From assembly GCA_020638995.1 (NCBI GenBank), contig JACKHM010000002.1, forward strand, positions 992,001-1,056,000: DNA of 64,000 nt, read 5' to 3'. Below, one piece after another: positions 17,784 to 27,126 of this stretch. The DNA is from Planctomycetaceae bacterium (GTDB lineage Bacteria; Planctomycetota; Planctomycetia; Pirellulales; Pirellulaceae). The notes under the pieces were generated by a model. That model was not told the origin of the DNA. It was given only the letters and a program-made list of their open reading frames with translations, and searched no databases. Within the stretch, counting starts at the first letter, position 1. Each line of letters begins with the position of its first letter. Position numbers and translations under genes: made by a program.

Positions 17784-19241
17784 CTACGCCAATACGTCAT
17801 GAACGACGTTCCCGTGCACATCTGTCAACCGAAAGTCCCGACCTTGGAAACGGTATGTGAGCCGTTCGTGGTTGATGCCCAGGCAGTGTAGCATTGTCGC
17901 ATTCAAATCGTGAATGTGCACAGGCTTGTCGACAATATTGTAACTGAAATCATCGGTCTCGCCGTACGAGATGCCCGGCTTCACACCGCCACCCGCCATC
18001 CAAATCGTAAAGCAGCGAGGATGGTGATCGCGCCCGTAATTGGTCTTCGTCAGGCCACCCTGGCAGTAGATCGTTCTACCGAACTCGCCACCCCAGACGA
18101 CAAGTGTATCTTCCAACATCCCCCGTTGCTTAAGATCGTTGATCAACGCCGCACAGGGCTGGTCGATATCGCGGCATTGCAATCGGATATCGCCCGGTAG
18201 GTTACCATGCTGATCCCATCCGCGAATAAACACTTGCACAAATCGGACGTCACGCTCCGCCAAGCGACGAGCCAGGAGACAATTCGCAGCAAATGTACCT
18301 GGCTTGTGAACATCCGGACCGTACATATTGAGTGTCTGCTCGGACTCTTGTGAGGTGTCGCTTAGCTCTGGAACCGAAGTCTGCATCCGAAAGGCCATCT
18401 CATACTGAGCGATTCGTGCGGCAATTTCCGGGTCGTGGATCGTCTCGAGCTGTTGTTGGTTCAAAGCGGCTACGCCGTCAAGCATCCGGCGACGGATCTC
18501 GGGGCTGATACCGCTCGGATTCGACAAATACAAAACGGGGTCGCCTGTCGATCGCAGGGCCACACCTGCATGTCGCGACGGCAAGAATCCGGATCCCCAT
18601 AATCGTTCGTACAAGGCCTGCGCATCTCGTTTCGCGCTCCAACTGGATGTCAACACGACAAAGGACGGTAGGTCGCGATTCATGCTGCCCAAACCGTAGG
18701 ACAGCCAGGCACCCATGCTGGGACGGCCCGGAATCTGGGCGCCGGTTTGAATGTAAGTGATGGCAGGATCGTGATTGATAGCTTCCGTGTGAACGGTCTT
18801 GATCACAGCAAGATCATCGGCAACCGTCGCCGTGTGAGGTAGAAGCTCGCTCAGCCACGTGCCGTTTTTACCATGTTGAGCAAACTTGAACATCGAAGGC
18901 GCGATTGGGAATCGCTTTTGGCCCGATGTCATCGTAGTCAGCCGCTGCCCCATGCGGATGGAGTCCGGAAGATCGGTGTCGAACAGGTCGTTCATTTTGG
19001 GCTTATAGTCGTACATGTCCAATTGCGATGGAGCCCCGGACATGAACAAGTAGATGATACGCTTTGCCTTCGGTGCAAAGTGCGGCTTACCAAGCACTCC
19101 CAGGTCGTTACCGGGCGGTGAGGCTGCCGGTGCGACGTCCGAGAGCAGAGACGATAAAGCGGCCGCACCAATACCAGTGGTAGCACGACCTAAGAAGTGG
19201 CGTCGAGTTTGCAACAATCGGTGTTCGATTCTCGGGTCCAT
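17784..19241 (-). CDS. Tat-exported DUF1501 protein
   Basis: 485 residues. The N-terminus has the twin-arginine motif TRRHFLGRA followed by a hydrophobic Ala-rich stretch. The body is the DUF1501 (sulfatase/alkaline-phosphatase-like) fold: PKAKRIIYLFMSGAPSQLDMYDYKP, LVVWGGEFGRT and GRDHHPRCFTIWMAGGGVK are characteristic. In planctomycetes these genes are regularly paired with PSCyt1/DUF1549/DUF1553 genes, as here with the gene 199 bases upstream on the same strand. They are thought to act together in the periplasm; the substrate is not established. Confidence 0.93.
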   Translation of the reverse strand: MDPRIEHRLLQTRRHFLGRATTGIGAAALSSLLSDVAPAASPPGNDLGVLGKPHFAPKAKRIIYLFMSGAPSQLDMYDYKPKMNDLFDTDLPDSIRMGQRLTTMTSGQKRFPIAPSMFKFAQHGKNGTWLSELLPHTATVADDLAVIKTVHTEAINHDPAITYIQTGAQIPGRPSMGAWLSYGLGSMNRDLPSFVVLTSSWSAKRDAQALYERLWGSGFLPSRHAGVALRSTGDPVLYLSNPSGISPEIRRRMLDGVAALNQQQLETIHDPEIAARIAQYEMAFRMQTSVPELSDTSQESEQTLNMYGPDVHKPGTFAANCLLARRLAERDVRFVQVFIRGWDQHGNLPGDIRLQCRDIDQPCAALINDLKQRGMLEDTLVVWGGEFGRTIYCQGGLTKTNYGRDHHPRCFTIWMAGGGVKPGISYGETDDFSYNIVDKPVHIHDLNATMLHCLGINHERLTYRFQGRDFRLTDVHGNVVHDVLA

Positions 19242-19322
19242 AATCCGCTCACTGTTATTTTATGATCACAACAAAGATGGAACTCAGCCTGAAAACATCC
19301 GCCGTTCCGCAGACATCGTTCC

Positions 19323-19421
19323 GGCGGCCATCACTTTTCACGTGACGCTGCTCCTGTGGCCATTACTTTCCAAGTGATGCTGGTGTCGTGGTTGCGTGTC
19401 ACCTGGAAAGTTGCGGCCACC
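19323..19421. repeat. cluster of three short inverted repeats
   Basis: Three copies of the family are here: 19323-19346 and 19356-19380 in one orientation and 19398-19421 (GTCACCTGGAAAGTTGCGGC plus CACC) in the other. The last two face each other and can form a hairpin with about 18 pairs in 22 (GTGGCC/GGCCAC outside, ACTTTCCA/TGGAAAGT inside). The cluster sits between the two genes of the DUF1553-DUF1501 unit, where it could attenuate or process the transcript. Confidence 0.7.
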
Positions 19422-19440
19422 TTTGCATATTTCAACCAAG

Positions 19441-22400
19441 CTAACCTTTCGTCACCGTCTCGTCTAAATTGAGGATCGCATTCGCGACGACAGTCCACGC
19501 GGCTAATTCGGCAACGTCAACCGACTCGTCGCGTTTCGACTCACCAACACTGACAAGTGCCTGTGCACTCGCATTATCCGCTTGGTAGGACGGCAGCACC
19601 GAATCGTATATCCCCAGCAACACCTTGGCCTCTGCTTCCTCTGGTCTTCGCGCCGTGGCAACACGGAAGCCAAATGCTATTCGTGCTTCAGCCGACTCAC
19701 CGGATTTCATCATCCGCTCTGCAAGGTTGCGGGCGGCTTCAACAAACTGCACATCGTTCATCAATGCCAGGGCAGCTTTGGGTGTGTTGGTGCGTTCGCG
19801 CCGCACTACGCAGTATTCTCGCGATGGTGCGTCAAAAATTTGCATCGAGGGTGGCGGAGCGGTGCGTTTCCAAAACGTGTACATACTGCGACGATACAAC
19901 GCGTCGCCGTGATCCTGGGTGAATCGAACCGTGTTACTCCCGCTGTATCCCACGGCCTCCCACAACCCTTCGGGCTGATAGGGACGTACGCTCTTGCCAC
20001 CCACGTGTTCGACCAACAGTCCGCTGACGAACAAGGCATTGTCGCGGATCATCTCGGCGTCCATCCGAAACCGGGGACCACGGGACAATAGACGATTCTC
20101 CGGATCTTTTTCCAAGGCGAGCGGTAATACTTCAGTGGACTGTCTATAAGTTGCAGACATCACCATCAGCTTGATCAACTGCTTCACGTCCCAACCACTC
20201 TCGACAAACTCAACCGCCAGCCAGTCAAGCAACTTAGGGTGAGACGGCCATTCACCTTGCGAGCCAAAATCCTCGGTCGTCCTCACGATTCCTAGACCGA
20301 ATATCTGTTGCCAGAGTCGATTGACCGTCACTCGCGCCGTCAATGGATGGTCAGGATCGACAAGCCATTTGGCCAGGGCCAGTCGATTCTTTGGTGCGTC
20401 CTCTGGCAGTGCGGGGAATACCGATGGCACGCCAGGTTCAACGGGCTCTCCCTTCTTGTCATACTCACCGCGAATCAACAGATGGGCCTGCCTTCGTTCG
20501 GGCATATCCGCCATCACCAACGTCGCAGGGATGGCTTTTTCTAGATCTTCGATTTGCTTCCTAATATCGGCGAGTTGCCGGTGCATGGGATCGAAGACGT
20601 CTCGCGTCTTAGAATAGACATTCTCGACAAAGTGGTTCAACAACAGCTTCGACTGTTCCTCGGTTGCTTTGCCGTCTTCAAGCTTGACGATTTCCTGAAG
20701 CGGCTTTGGCAATGCATTGTCAGTTGTGCGTTGAATTTGCTTCCAAACCGCGAAGGACTCGTAGGCTTCGTCGCCTTGCGGTGTCATCGTGTTGATGCCG
20801 GCGCGGTCCCAATAGACCGTTCCATCAAATTGTGTGAACGCCCAGCCATTTAAGGTTGCACCAGGCTTAAGCCCTACTTTTGCGATTGGCACTTCGAGAC
20901 GTACCCACTTGCCAAGCGGCGGCAACTCACCCATCAACTGGCGGCTCGGCTGACCGTTGGTTCCCCAGTCAATCAAGTTCTCGCCCCAGATAGCACGATG
21001 CTCCCACCCACCGTCATTAAACTGCAACATGATCTCTTTGGGAGGGTTCTTTTCATCAAGGTAGACGTAAGCAAACAAAACATCTTCCGCACCGACCTTC
21101 AACAATGGCTTTGCCTCGGTAAAGAAGTGTTGACTGAGACCTTCTGCGGTGCGCGTCGACGAGCGATCACCGCTGTATACCGGGCCTTCCTCCGTTGCGA
21201 CGAACTTCCAAGGGCTATTACCTTGAGGATTCGCGTTTGGGGGCAGTTCGTCCTCAATCCACACGTAGTCTCGACGCCCCGTAGGTGCATCTTCATTCGC
21301 TTCCGGTTCGACATACTCGACATTGGCCACCGCCTCGGAGATCTGTCGTTGAATTGCGGCCAGTTGTTCACTGAGTTGCTGCTGCTGTTCTTGCTGTTGC
21401 TCCGTTGCGACTTTCATAACTGGCGGCGGGAGCAAAGCGTTTCCATCCATTGCGTTTTCCGTCAGGCTATAAAAGTAGGAAAACAGCTGATAGAACTCCT
21501 TTTGCGAGAGCGGATCAAACTTGTGGTCATGGCACACCGCGCAGCCCGCGGTTAGCCCCATCCATGCGGTCGCAGTCGTCTCGACGCGGTCAACGGCGTA
21601 CCGCACAAGATATTCCTCAGCAATTGACCCGCCCTCACTGGTAGTCACGTTGCAGCGATTAAAACCGGTTGCAATCTGCTGGTCCAAAGTAGGATTGGGC
21701 AACAGGTCACCCGCCAGTTGTTCGATAGTGAACTGATCGAACGGCATGTTTTCGTTAAAGGCATTGATGACCCAGTCTCGATACGGCCAGATTGATCGCT
21801 CGTTATCCAGATGCAGACCGTGAGTATCACCATAGCGTGCGACGTCCAGCCAATATCTCGCCCGATGTTCACCATAGCGATTCGATTTCAGCAGCCGGTC
21901 GACGACGCGTTCAAACGCGTCCGGCGATTCGTCAGCAAGATACGCATCGATCTCCTGGAGTGTCGGTGGGAGACCTGTGAGGTCGAACGTCACGCGTCGT
22001 ATCAATCGCTCCTTCGATGCCTCGCCGTTCGGACGCAGGCCGACTTGTTCGAGGCGTGCAAAGATGAACCTGTCGATCGCATTGATCGCGTGATCATTGA
22101 ATTTGGAGTTCGGCAACTCGGCACGCACAGGCTTGATGAACGACCAGTGTTCTCCCCAGTTCGCTCCTTCGTCGATCCAGCGTTTAATGAGTTCGATTTG
22201 TGCTGGCTTGAGTTCTTTGTTGCTGTCAACCGGAGGCATACGTTTGTCAGGGTCTTCCGCGAGAAGGCGAAGATACAACTGGCTCGCATCGCTCGTGCCC
22301 GCAACGACCGCGGCTTGGCCATCTCGCTCGGCAAATGCAGACTCTCGCAAGTCCAACCTGAGTTCCGTCTGCCGTTCGCCGACGTCAGGTCCGTGACAGC

Positions 22401-22530
22401 GATAACAAACGTCCGACAGTATTGGCCGGATGTCGCGGTTGTAGTCGACCGGTTCTACATCTTCGGCAAGCATCGGGCTCGCAAAAATCATCGCCAACGC
22501 GAAGCATAGCAGGCGGCGAACACTTCTCAT
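19441..22530 (-). CDS. PSCyt1-DUF1549-DUF1553 secreted cytochrome protein
   Basis: 1029 residues with a signal peptide (LLCFALAMIFASPMLA). The planctomycete cytochrome domain has heme motif CYRCH at residues 42-46. DUF1549 follows (about residues 150-350) with a second CxxCH (CAVCHDHKFDP). A beta-sandwich insert around residues 430-600 and a short coiled coil precede DUF1553 (about 710-960), with NRLWQQIFGLGIVRTTEDFG and YRQSTEVLP. These signature proteins of planctomycetes are predicted to be periplasmic c-type cytochromes that act with DUF1501 partners. The gene is divergent from the large cytochrome gene at 22757. Confidence 0.95.
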   Translation of the reverse strand: MRSVRRLLCFALAMIFASPMLAEDVEPVDYNRDIRPILSDVCYRCHGPDVGERQTELRLDLRESAFAERDGQAAVVAGTSDASQLYLRLLAEDPDKRMPPVDSNKELKPAQIELIKRWIDEGANWGEHWSFIKPVRAELPNSKFNDHAINAIDRFIFARLEQVGLRPNGEASKERLIRRVTFDLTGLPPTLQEIDAYLADESPDAFERVVDRLLKSNRYGEHRARYWLDVARYGDTHGLHLDNERSIWPYRDWVINAFNENMPFDQFTIEQLAGDLLPNPTLDQQIATGFNRCNVTTSEGGSIAEEYLVRYAVDRVETTATAWMGLTAGCAVCHDHKFDPLSQKEFYQLFSYFYSLTENAMDGNALLPPPVMKVATEQQQEQQQQLSEQLAAIQRQISEAVANVEYVEPEANEDAPTGRRDYVWIEDELPPNANPQGNSPWKFVATEEGPVYSGDRSSTRTAEGLSQHFFTEAKPLLKVGAEDVLFAYVYLDEKNPPKEIMLQFNDGGWEHRAIWGENLIDWGTNGQPSRQLMGELPPLGKWVRLEVPIAKVGLKPGATLNGWAFTQFDGTVYWDRAGINTMTPQGDEAYESFAVWKQIQRTTDNALPKPLQEIVKLEDGKATEEQSKLLLNHFVENVYSKTRDVFDPMHRQLADIRKQIEDLEKAIPATLVMADMPERRQAHLLIRGEYDKKGEPVEPGVPSVFPALPEDAPKNRLALAKWLVDPDHPLTARVTVNRLWQQIFGLGIVRTTEDFGSQGEWPSHPKLLDWLAVEFVESGWDVKQLIKLMVMSATYRQSTEVLPLALEKDPENRLLSRGPRFRMDAEMIRDNALFVSGLLVEHVGGKSVRPYQPEGLWEAVGYSGSNTVRFTQDHGDALYRRSMYTFWKRTAPPPSMQIFDAPSREYCVVRRERTNTPKAALALMNDVQFVEAARNLAERMMKSGESAEARIAFGFRVATARRPEEAEAKVLLGIYDSVLPSYQADNASAQALVSVGESKRDESVDVAELAAWTVVANAILNLDETVTKG

Positions 22531-22756
22531 GTCAACTTCCTTGATCTAGGTAGGACTCGATCATCGTCGAGCGATCTGGGGCAGGGCGGCATCAAGCAGA
22601 CTTTTGCCGCGTCGACCAACAACCACCATTACAACACAGCCCCAATTCAGTGTCCAGCGATTCCAGTACGGGCCAACAGCGTTCGCAACGCACGACATCG
22701 AGATTTGACGTACAATAGCGTCCTTTACTGTTTGGTGACGCGATCCAGGAAACACT

Positions 22757-25700
22757 ATGAAGCGAGAAGTCCCCCACGGCGTTCGATTCGCGGCTTACAT
22801 TCTGTTTGCCACAGTATTTGGTTTGCTCCCAGTGTCCGCCCAGACGCTCGAACAGCGACTGCTCACCGAATCACCCGCGACACTTGTACAGGCCGCGAAG
22901 CAGAGTGGTGATGCAAAGCGCGGGGCAATCGTTTTTTATCAACCGTTTATGGCATGTTCCAAGTGTCACGTTCATGGCGATGCTGGAGCATCGCTGGGCC
23001 CGGATCTGACGTCGGCTGACGACGCAACATCGCAAGAGGCAAAAGAACTCACTCTCGTCGAATCGCTGCTGTACCCATCGCGCGTCATTAGGCAAGGATT
23101 CGAGACGGTCACGGCCGTGATGACCAATGGCCAGTCGCTGGTCGGACTCATCGAGCATGAGTCAGCGGATTCACTCGTGTTACGTGATGCGACTCAGCCC
23201 GATCGACGCATTACGATCCCGCGAACTGAACTTGACGAAATCTTGAAAAACACGCAGTCCATTATGCCAGCGGGGCAAGTGAATCAACTCGCCAGCCGCC
23301 AACAGTTTCTCGACTTGTTGCGTTATTTGATGGAGATCTCGGCGCAAGGCGTGAAGCGTGCCAGCGAACTTCAGCCGCCCCCGTCGGCTTACGCGGCACG
23401 TCCGCTGCCCGAGTATGAAAGCGACATCGATCACGCTGGCATGATTCGCCGCCTGGACGACGCCAGCTTTCGACGTGGAGAAGCAATCTATAATCGCTTG
23501 TGCATCAACTGTCATGGCACCCATGACAAAGAAGGTTCGTTGCCGACTTCACTTCGCTTTGCCTCGGGAAAATTCAAGAGCGGCAATGATCCATTCACGA
23601 TGTATCAGACTCTGACGCGTGGATTCGGCATGATGGTGCCGCAAGCGTGGATGGTGCCTCAGCAGAAGTACGATGCAATTCATTACATCCGCGAAGCGTA
23701 CCTAAAGAAACACAATCCAACGGAGTACTTCGACACGACGGCCGACTATTTGGCTGCACTTCCACGAGGAACGACATTCGGTCCCGAGCCATCAAACATC
23801 TTTCCGTGGGAGCAAATGGATTACGGCCACAATCTGGTGGCGACCTACGAAGTAGGCACCGACCGCACCAACTTTGCGTACAAGGGCAACGCCATCCGGC
23901 TCGATCCTGGTCCTGGGGGAGTGTCGCAAGGCCGTCACTGGATGATCTTCGACTATGATACGATGCGCATGGCTGGTGCTTGGACGGGGAAGGGCTTCAT
24001 CGATTGGAACGGCATCAACTTTAATGGCCGACACGGAATCCACCCGCGGATCATCGGAAAAGTTAGCCTCGCCAATCCCACGGGCCCAGGGTGGGCCAAC
24101 CCAGTGGATGGCAAGTTCGACGATCCGCGCCTGCGTGGCCGCGACGACCGAGCCTACGGACCGCTCCCGCGTGACTGGGCGCACTACAAGGGCATGTATT
24201 ATCACGGCCAAAGAGTCATCTTGTCGTATACGGTGGGCACATCAAGAGTCTTGGAACTGCCGGGCATCACGATGTGCGAGGGCTCGCCGGTTTTCACGCG
24301 CACCTTCAACATCGGGCCTCGGTCAACCGAACTTCTGCTCCGTGTTGCGTCGGAGGCCGGTGAAACGGCAACGATTTCGTCCCTTGACGTCACAGGTAAG
24401 ACGATCCGATTTGGGCAGCCAGATGGCGAACAGAGCAGCGACGAAGGTACCGCTAAGGAAGTGGAGTTCAACGGTGCAACCCGCATCGAGATCTCCGATG
24501 CTGATGACTTCGAGATGCGAGACCGCGACTTTACGATCACGGCTCGAGTCAAGACATCGAAGGGCGGTACGATCTTCGCCAAAACATCGACGGAGTCGGC
24601 ATGGGTTCCCAACGGCAAGACGCTGTTCGTACGCGGCGGCAAGCTGGCGTTCGATATCGGCTGGGTTGGTGTCGTCCAATCAAAGACCGATGTAGGCGAC
24701 GGCCAGTGGCACGACGTTGCCGCGACATACTCGCATGAACCGGGCACAGTCACGCTGTACGTCGACGGAAAACCCAATGGCAGCAAGTCACTGAAGCCCA
24801 AGGACCGGGTCGCGGACCACGTCGCGCGAATAGGTTTTACGTCTGACAACTTTCCGGGACCCGAGAGCTTTTTTGAAGGATCGATCAGCGAAGTGTGTTT
24901 CTATGATCGAGTCTTGACGACGAAAGAACTAACAAACGCTCCCGATGTGTTGACCGCTGCCGGAGCTTGGTCAATGGCGAATGTCGTAGGAGAGCGAGTT
25001 GAAGATCAATCCGGAAACAAGCACGTCGGCAAGGTAATAAAGGGAAGCGACACCAGCAAGAACCAAATGGATGGGCCGCTTATTGCTGGCCTTGTCGGAA
25101 AGTCACAACAGATCGTCTGGGCCAACGGCGAGGCGTCCGATCTTTTGTTAAAAATCCCTCGTGGAGAGGACACACTCCGGTTTGCGATCTGGGCCACGCG
25201 TGCCGTGCAGCATGAAGATATGGCGTCGCTGGCCTCGCGCGTCGTGATTCCTGACTCCGATACAGACCTCAATGTTTTGACCAAGGGCGGCCCACCACGT
25301 TGGACTTCGGAAATCAAGACGCAAGTCGCAGTGGAAAACACCGATGGCCCGTTTGCCATCGACGACCTCTCACCGCCCTTCGATAATCCCTGGTTTTGCC
25401 GGATGCGACTGACCGGCTTTGACTTCTATCCCGATGGTGATCGCGCGGCGGTCAGCTCTTGGGATGGTAGCGTTTGGCTGGTGAGCGGTCTTGCATCGCT
25501 ACCGAGTCGCGGTGCGTCCGATGCTGCGACGGCTGATCTAACCTGGCAACGCATCGCGTCGGGCTTGTTCCAGCCGTTGGGTGTCAAGATCGTCGATGGG
25601 AAGATTCATGTGTCGTGCCGCGACCAAATTTGCATACTGCACGATTTGAACGGCGACGAGGAAATCGATTACTACGAGAATTTCAACAACGACCATCAAG

Positions 25701-26701
25701 TGACTGACCACTTCCATGAGTTTGCGATGGGACTGCAGACCGACGCGCGGGGCAACTTCTACTATGCGAAGTCGGCACGTCACGCCCTTCCGGCACTTGT
25801 ACCGCACCACGGCACCCTGCTTCGAGTGAGTCCGGATGGTGAGCACACTGACATCATCGCAAACGGCTTCCGTGCCGCCAACGGAGTTTGTGTGAATCCA
25901 GATGGGACCTTCATCGTGACAGATCAAGAAGGGCACTGGAATCCAAAAAACCGCATCAATTGGGTTCGAGAAGGCGGGTTCTACGGAAATATGTTCGGAT
26001 ATCACGATGTGACAGATTCATCGGACGAAGCGATGGAACAACCACTGTGCTGGATCACCAACGAGTTTGATCGTTCGCCGGCAGAGTTGCTGTGGGTGCC
26101 CGACACCGCCTGGGGGCCGCTCGGGAGATCGTTGCTTAACCTGTCGTACGGCTATGGCAAAGTATATGTTGTCCCTCACGAGGAAATCGATGGGCAGATG
26201 CAAGGCGGCATGTGCCCACTGCCGATACCTCAATTCGCCACAGGCACAATGCGAGGCCGGTTCAGTCCTCGAGACAACCAACTTTACCTGTGCGGAATGT
26301 TTGCTTGGGGCAGCAACCAGCAACAACAAGAGGGTGGATTCTATCGGCTTCGATATACCGGTCAGCCCGCTCACTTGCCGCTCGCGCTCCATGCGCGACG
26401 TGACGGCATCGATCTAACTTTTTCGGATCGACTGGATCCTGCCACCGCCCGTGATCCAACCAACTTTGCTGTGAAGGTTTGGAGCTTGAAACGCAGCGCG
26501 AACTACGGCTCAAAGCACTTTAACGAACATGAATTGTTCGTGACGGAATCCGTTCCGGCAGCGGATGGTCGGAGCGTGTTTCTTGAAATCTCTGACATGG
26601 CTCCAACTTGGTGTATGGAAATTAAATACACAATCCGCGGAGTGAATGGTGAATCCGTCGTGGGTGTGATTCATAACACCATCCACAAGTTGAGTGAATG
26701 A
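22757..26701 (+). CDS. large secreted diheme protein with DUF6797-like, LamG and beta-propeller regions
   Basis: 1314 residues. Signal peptide FAAYILFATVFGLLPVSA. A first cytochrome c domain has CSKCH at residues 67-71 and a second has CINCH near residue 249. Next comes a region around residues 345-540 (NLVATYEVGTDRTNFAYKGN, DWNGINFNGRHGIHP) that resembles DUF6797 of PVC-group proteins. A LamG/concanavalin-like domain spans about 574-720 (DGQWHDVAATYSHEPGTVTL). The C-terminal part (about 870-1230) looks like a six-bladed propeller of the membrane-bound dehydrogenase kind (DFYPDGDRAAVSSWDGSVWLV). Likely a periplasmic sugar or alcohol dehydrogenase with its own electron relay; substrate unknown. 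Confidence 0.88.
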   Translation: MKREVPHGVRFAAYILFATVFGLLPVSAQTLEQRLLTESPATLVQAAKQSGDAKRGAIVFYQPFMACSKCHVHGDAGASLGPDLTSADDATSQEAKELTLVESLLYPSRVIRQGFETVTAVMTNGQSLVGLIEHESADSLVLRDATQPDRRITIPRTELDEILKNTQSIMPAGQVNQLASRQQFLDLLRYLMEISAQGVKRASELQPPPSAYAARPLPEYESDIDHAGMIRRLDDASFRRGEAIYNRLCINCHGTHDKEGSLPTSLRFASGKFKSGNDPFTMYQTLTRGFGMMVPQAWMVPQQKYDAIHYIREAYLKKHNPTEYFDTTADYLAALPRGTTFGPEPSNIFPWEQMDYGHNLVATYEVGTDRTNFAYKGNAIRLDPGPGGVSQGRHWMIFDYDTMRMAGAWTGKGFIDWNGINFNGRHGIHPRIIGKVSLANPTGPGWANPVDGKFDDPRLRGRDDRAYGPLPRDWAHYKGMYYHGQRVILSYTVGTSRVLELPGITMCEGSPVFTRTFNIGPRSTELLLRVASEAGETATISSLDVTGKTIRFGQPDGEQSSDEGTAKEVEFNGATRIEISDADDFEMRDRDFTITARVKTSKGGTIFAKTSTESAWVPNGKTLFVRGGKLAFDIGWVGVVQSKTDVGDGQWHDVAATYSHEPGTVTLYVDGKPNGSKSLKPKDRVADHVARIGFTSDNFPGPESFFEGSISEVCFYDRVLTTKELTNAPDVLTAAGAWSMANVVGERVEDQSGNKHVGKVIKGSDTSKNQMDGPLIAGLVGKSQQIVWANGEASDLLLKIPRGEDTLRFAIWATRAVQHEDMASLASRVVIPDSDTDLNVLTKGGPPRWTSEIKTQVAVENTDGPFAIDDLSPPFDNPWFCRMRLTGFDFYPDGDRAAVSSWDGSVWLVSGLASLPSRGASDAATADLTWQRIASGLFQPLGVKIVDGKIHVSCRDQICILHDLNGDEEIDYYENFNNDHQVTDHFHEFAMGLQTDARGNFYYAKSARHALPALVPHHGTLLRVSPDGEHTDIIANGFRAANGVCVNPDGTFIVTDQEGHWNPKNRINWVREGGFYGNMFGYHDVTDSSDEAMEQPLCWITNEFDRSPAELLWVPDTAWGPLGRSLLNLSYGYGKVYVVPHEEIDGQMQGGMCPLPIPQFATGTMRGRFSPRDNQLYLCGMFAWGSNQQQQEGGFYRLRYTGQPAHLPLALHARRDGIDLTFSDRLDPATARDPTNFAVKVWSLKRSANYGSKHFNEHELFVTESVPAADGRSVFLEISDMAPTWCMEIKYTIRGVNGESVVGVIHNTIHKLSE

Positions 26702-26748
26702 TCTGAGGCAGAACGATCTTCACGTACAGCAGCATCAGGGAAATAGAA

Positions 26749-26782
26749 AGCCCCGACCGATTGTCAGGTATCGGCCGGGGCT
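26749..26782. terminator. GC-rich hairpin, likely terminator
   Basis: AGCCCCGACCGAT (26749-26761) pairs with ATCGGCCGGGGCT (26770-26782), 12 of 13 positions, around an 8-base loop. It lies 47 bases after the stop of the large cytochrome gene. A T-rich tail (CTTTCTATTT) exists only on the minus strand, so termination of plus-strand transcription would rest on the hairpin alone. Confidence 0.65.
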
Positions 26783-27098
26783 CAAATTGACCAACAACAT
26801 TGGGGCAGCAAACGCTGTTGGCCGGATTACACGCGTCATCGATGGGGCAGTATCGATGATCGAGCTCGCCGCGATGCGGTCTTCGCAATCGCGAATCTAA
26901 CCAACACTACCGCCTAAACCAGGGGCACGCTGGCAAAAGCGATGTTTTCCGACAAGAAAACTATCGACCACGATTGTCGCGATCGGCACGGTCGTCACAG
27001 CCCGAACTCCGGTTTACGGACTCTTCATAGTTTCGCTTGCCTTTGCCTAACTATCACGTAGCTTTCCTCAGAGAATCAATTTCCGGTTTGTTCCGCAC

Positions 27099-27116
27099 TA
27101 ACACGACTTAACACGA
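27099..27116 (+). promoter_or_regulatory. two direct repeats at the start of the HTH-PAS gene
   Basis: TAACACGA occurs at 27099-27106 and again at 27109-27116, a 10-base period equal to one helical turn, ending 10 bases before the start codon. The position covers the ribosome-binding region and suits an autoregulatory operator. Function is inferred. Confidence 0.4.
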
Positions 27117-27126
27117 ACTAGTCCTT

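Larger units (their letters stand above)
26702..27126. other. intergenic region with a hairpin and direct repeats
   Basis: No convincing gene is present in these 425 bases. They hold a strong hairpin at 26749-26782 and two direct repeats at 27099-27116, listed separately. Confidence 0.6.

Noticed and set aside
21811..22509. 232-codon plus-strand frame inside the DUF1553 gene
   Set aside because: Antisense to a well-supported gene; composition is Arg/Phe-rich without domain motifs.
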